Below are positions 62,541-64,000 of a stretch of DNA of 64,000 nt, one piece after another. The translations under genes were made by a program, and so were the position numbers. The DNA lies in assembly GCA_021776235.1 (NCBI GenBank), contig JAJFGG010000152.1, forward strand, positions 87,284-151,283, read 5' to 3'. Every line of letters begins with the position of its first letter. Positions within the stretch are counted from its first letter, which is position 1. Under the pieces are notes generated by a model. The model was not told where the DNA came from, ran no database searches, and saw nothing but the letters and a program-made list of their open reading frames with translations. The DNA is from Alphaproteobacteria bacterium (lineage in GTDB: Bacteria; Pseudomonadota; Alphaproteobacteria; GCA-2731375).

Positions 62541-64000
62541 CTAACGGAGCGCGAAGCCCTCGTAGCCGTTTTCCGCCACCTGTGTGAGGCGTTTGCGGTA
62601 ACGGGGCGCCCCGCCGTTGTAGATCATGTAGCGCAGCTTGTCGTGGCCCGCCACATTGGAATTGTAGCCGGTGAACCAGGATTTGGTGGTGCCCAAAAGG
62701 GAGTAAGTGTAGGTCTCCTTCACGTGCTCGGTCCATTCATCCTCGGCCTCCTGGGTGGGCTCGACGCGGCTATAGCCGTTTTCGCGCAGGTGTTTGAACA
62801 GTTCGGTCGCCCAGTCGACCGCCTCTTCGATGCCGCGCGGGAAGTTGGTCGCGACAGAGCCCCCTTGCGGGCCGGCCAGAATGATCATGTTCGGGAAGCC
62901 GGTGGTCTGTAGGCCGAGGTAGGTGATCGGTCCATCGAACCATTTATCGCTTAGTTTCTGGCCGTCGGTGCCGATGAACTCGATCCGGTCGAAGGCGCCG
63001 GTGATGGCGTCAAAGCCGGTGGCGTATATGATCACGTCGAATTCGTGCTCTTGATCCGAAGTCTTGATGCCCGCCGGTGTAATCCGTTCGATCGGCGTCT
63101 CATTGAGGTCGATCAGATGCACGTTGCCGCGGTTGTAGGCTTCGTAATAGTTCGTATCCAGCGGTACCCGGCGGGTGCCAAAGCCATGGTCCTTCGGGAT
63201 CAGCTTCTCGGCCGTCACGGGATCGTCGACCCGTAGGCGAATCTTGTCCGCGATGAACTTGGTGAACTCTGCGTTGACCGTCTCGTCAACCAAGACATCA
63301 CGGAAATTGCCGATCCAGACGCCGAAGCCAGGTGAGTTGTACAGCTCTTCCCAAAAAGCCAGCCGTTCCTCTTCGGATACCTCGTGGAACTTGCGCCGAT
63401 CGGGCCCGTGGATGAAACCGCCCGGCGTCTGCCGGCAGCGCTCGAAGATCTCGTCATAGGATGCCTTGATCCTGGCCTGGGTTGCGTCATCGATCGGGGC
63501 GTTATGCAACGGCGCGCACCAGTTCGGGCGCCGCTGGAATACCTTCAAATCGCCCACCTTGTCGGCAATTTCGGCGATGATCTGCACCGCGGTCGCACCG
63601 GTGCCGAGGATGGCAACCTTCTTGCCTTCGAGATCCACCGGTTCCTGGGGCCAATAATAGGTGTGGAAGGATTCCCCCTCGAACGACTCCACCCCTTCTA
63701 TGCGCGGCATTGTGGCCGCCGAGAGCATACCGATCGCGGTCAGCAGGATGCGGCTGGTCAGCGTGCGGCCATCTTCAAGCGTCACGGTCCAGCAGCGGGC
63801 ATCGTCATCAAAGGCCGCCGTCTTGACCTTGCAATTGAACTGCATGTGGCCGCGCAGGTCGAACTTGTCGACCACGTGGTTCAGATAGCGCAGCGTTTCG
63901 GGCTGACCCGCGAAGTGTTCGCTCCAGTCCCATTCCTCCAGCAACTCCTTGGAGAACGAGTAGCCATAGGTATAGCTCTCGGAATCGAACCGGGCTCCGG
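62541..64000 (-). CDS. Baeyer-Villiger-type flavin monooxygenase (5' end outside window)
   Basis: An open minus-strand frame runs from the window edge to a stop at 62541, giving about 485 residues without the N-terminus; the FAD-binding GxGxxG is therefore not in view. FEGESFHTYYWPQ matches the BVMO fingerprint FxGxxxHxxxWP, and LGTGATAVQIIAEIA is the second (NADPH) Rossmann motif. The upstream reading RFDSESYTYGYSFSKELL also fits BVMOs such as cyclohexanone monooxygenase. It would convert ketones to esters or lactones; the substrate is unknown. It shares an intergenic boundary with the reductase-like gene at 61409, with which it is convergent. Confidence 0.9.
   Translation of the reverse strand, partial: GARFDSESYTYGYSFSKELLEEWDWSEHFAGQPETLRYLNHVVDKFDLRGHMQFNCKVKTAAFDDDARCWTVTLEDGRTLTSRILLTAIGMLSAATMPRIEGVESFEGESFHTYYWPQEPVDLEGKKVAILGTGATAVQIIAEIADKVGDLKVFQRRPNWCAPLHNAPIDDATQARIKASYDEIFERCRQTPGGFIHGPDRRKFHEVSEEERLAFWEELYNSPGFGVWIGNFRDVLVDETVNAEFTKFIADKIRLRVDDPVTAEKLIPKDHGFGTRRVPLDTNYYEAYNRGNVHLIDLNETPIERITPAGIKTSDQEHEFDVIIYATGFDAITGAFDRIEFIGTDGQKLSDKWFDGPITYLGLQTTGFPNMIILAGPQGGSVATNFPRGIEEAVDWATELFKHLRENGYSRVEPTQEAEDEWTEHVKETYTYSLLGTTKSWFTGYNSNVAGHDKLRYMIYNGGAPRYRKRLTQVAENGYEGFALR

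Noticed and set aside
1..64000. CRISPR arrays, rRNA genes, intact insertion sequences and intact integrases
   Set aside because: I saw no regularly spaced short repeats, no rRNA signature and no recognisable transposase or integrase.

Overview
The window is high-G+C DNA from an alphaproteobacterium, probably Rhodospirillales-like. The reasons are a complete ccoNOQP-ccoGHIS cluster, an aminotransferase-hom-glpX-recJ block, a class I PHA synthase, small alphaproteobacterial DUF proteins, and a load of acyl-CoA genes typical of a metabolically versatile heterotroph. The placement is inferred from gene content; no rRNA is present.

Layout. 1-2904: a gene tail, two TauD/TfdA-type dioxygenases and a GNAT. 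3040-5733 (minus): an enoyl-CoA hydratase, SDR, acyl-CoA dehydrogenase operon. 5799-6061: a large palindromic element. 6059-9988 (minus): an acyl-CoA carboxyltransferase followed by a patatin-like lipase. 10383-18536: the whole cbb3 oxidase structural and maturation operon, tightly coupled, ending in a GNAT. 18666-27054: a second carboxyltransferase, a DUF547 protein with an EamA exporter, a CMD-family protein, an enoyl-CoA hydratase homologue, PHA synthase and an OmpA-like lipoprotein. 27160-32510: aminotransferase, homoserine dehydrogenase, GlpX and RecJ. 32620-35132: tRNA-Glu(TTC) followed by a small decayed integrated element with a lysozyme remnant and a degenerate copy of the tRNA 3' end at its far side. 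35147-42918: a triple Rid-domain protein, a sensor kinase and mostly small or hypothetical genes. 43148-57662: CoA and redox metabolism (MaoC-like, PuuB-like, AMP ligase, ThDP lyase, thioesterase-DUF924 fusion, MFS, IorAB-type molybdenum hydroxylase, CaiB CoA-transferase). 57758-64000: a small membrane protein, a hybrid kinase, a quinone-oxidoreductase-like protein and a truncated Baeyer-Villiger-type monooxygenase.

How the genes fit together: most of the window handles acyl-CoA thioesters (activation, oxidation, hydration, carboxylation, CoA transfer, C-C cleavage, PHA storage), with microaerobic respiration supplied by the cbb3 cluster.

The most unusual material lies between genes. Two diverged copies of a roughly 262-bp element have 32-33 bp terminal inverted repeats and two internal hairpins each. 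A 110-bp tandem repeat shows compensatory base-pair changes. A tRNA-anchored mini-island is bounded by 17/18-matching repeats. A hairpin completely covers the Shine-Dalgarno of the second carboxyltransferase gene.
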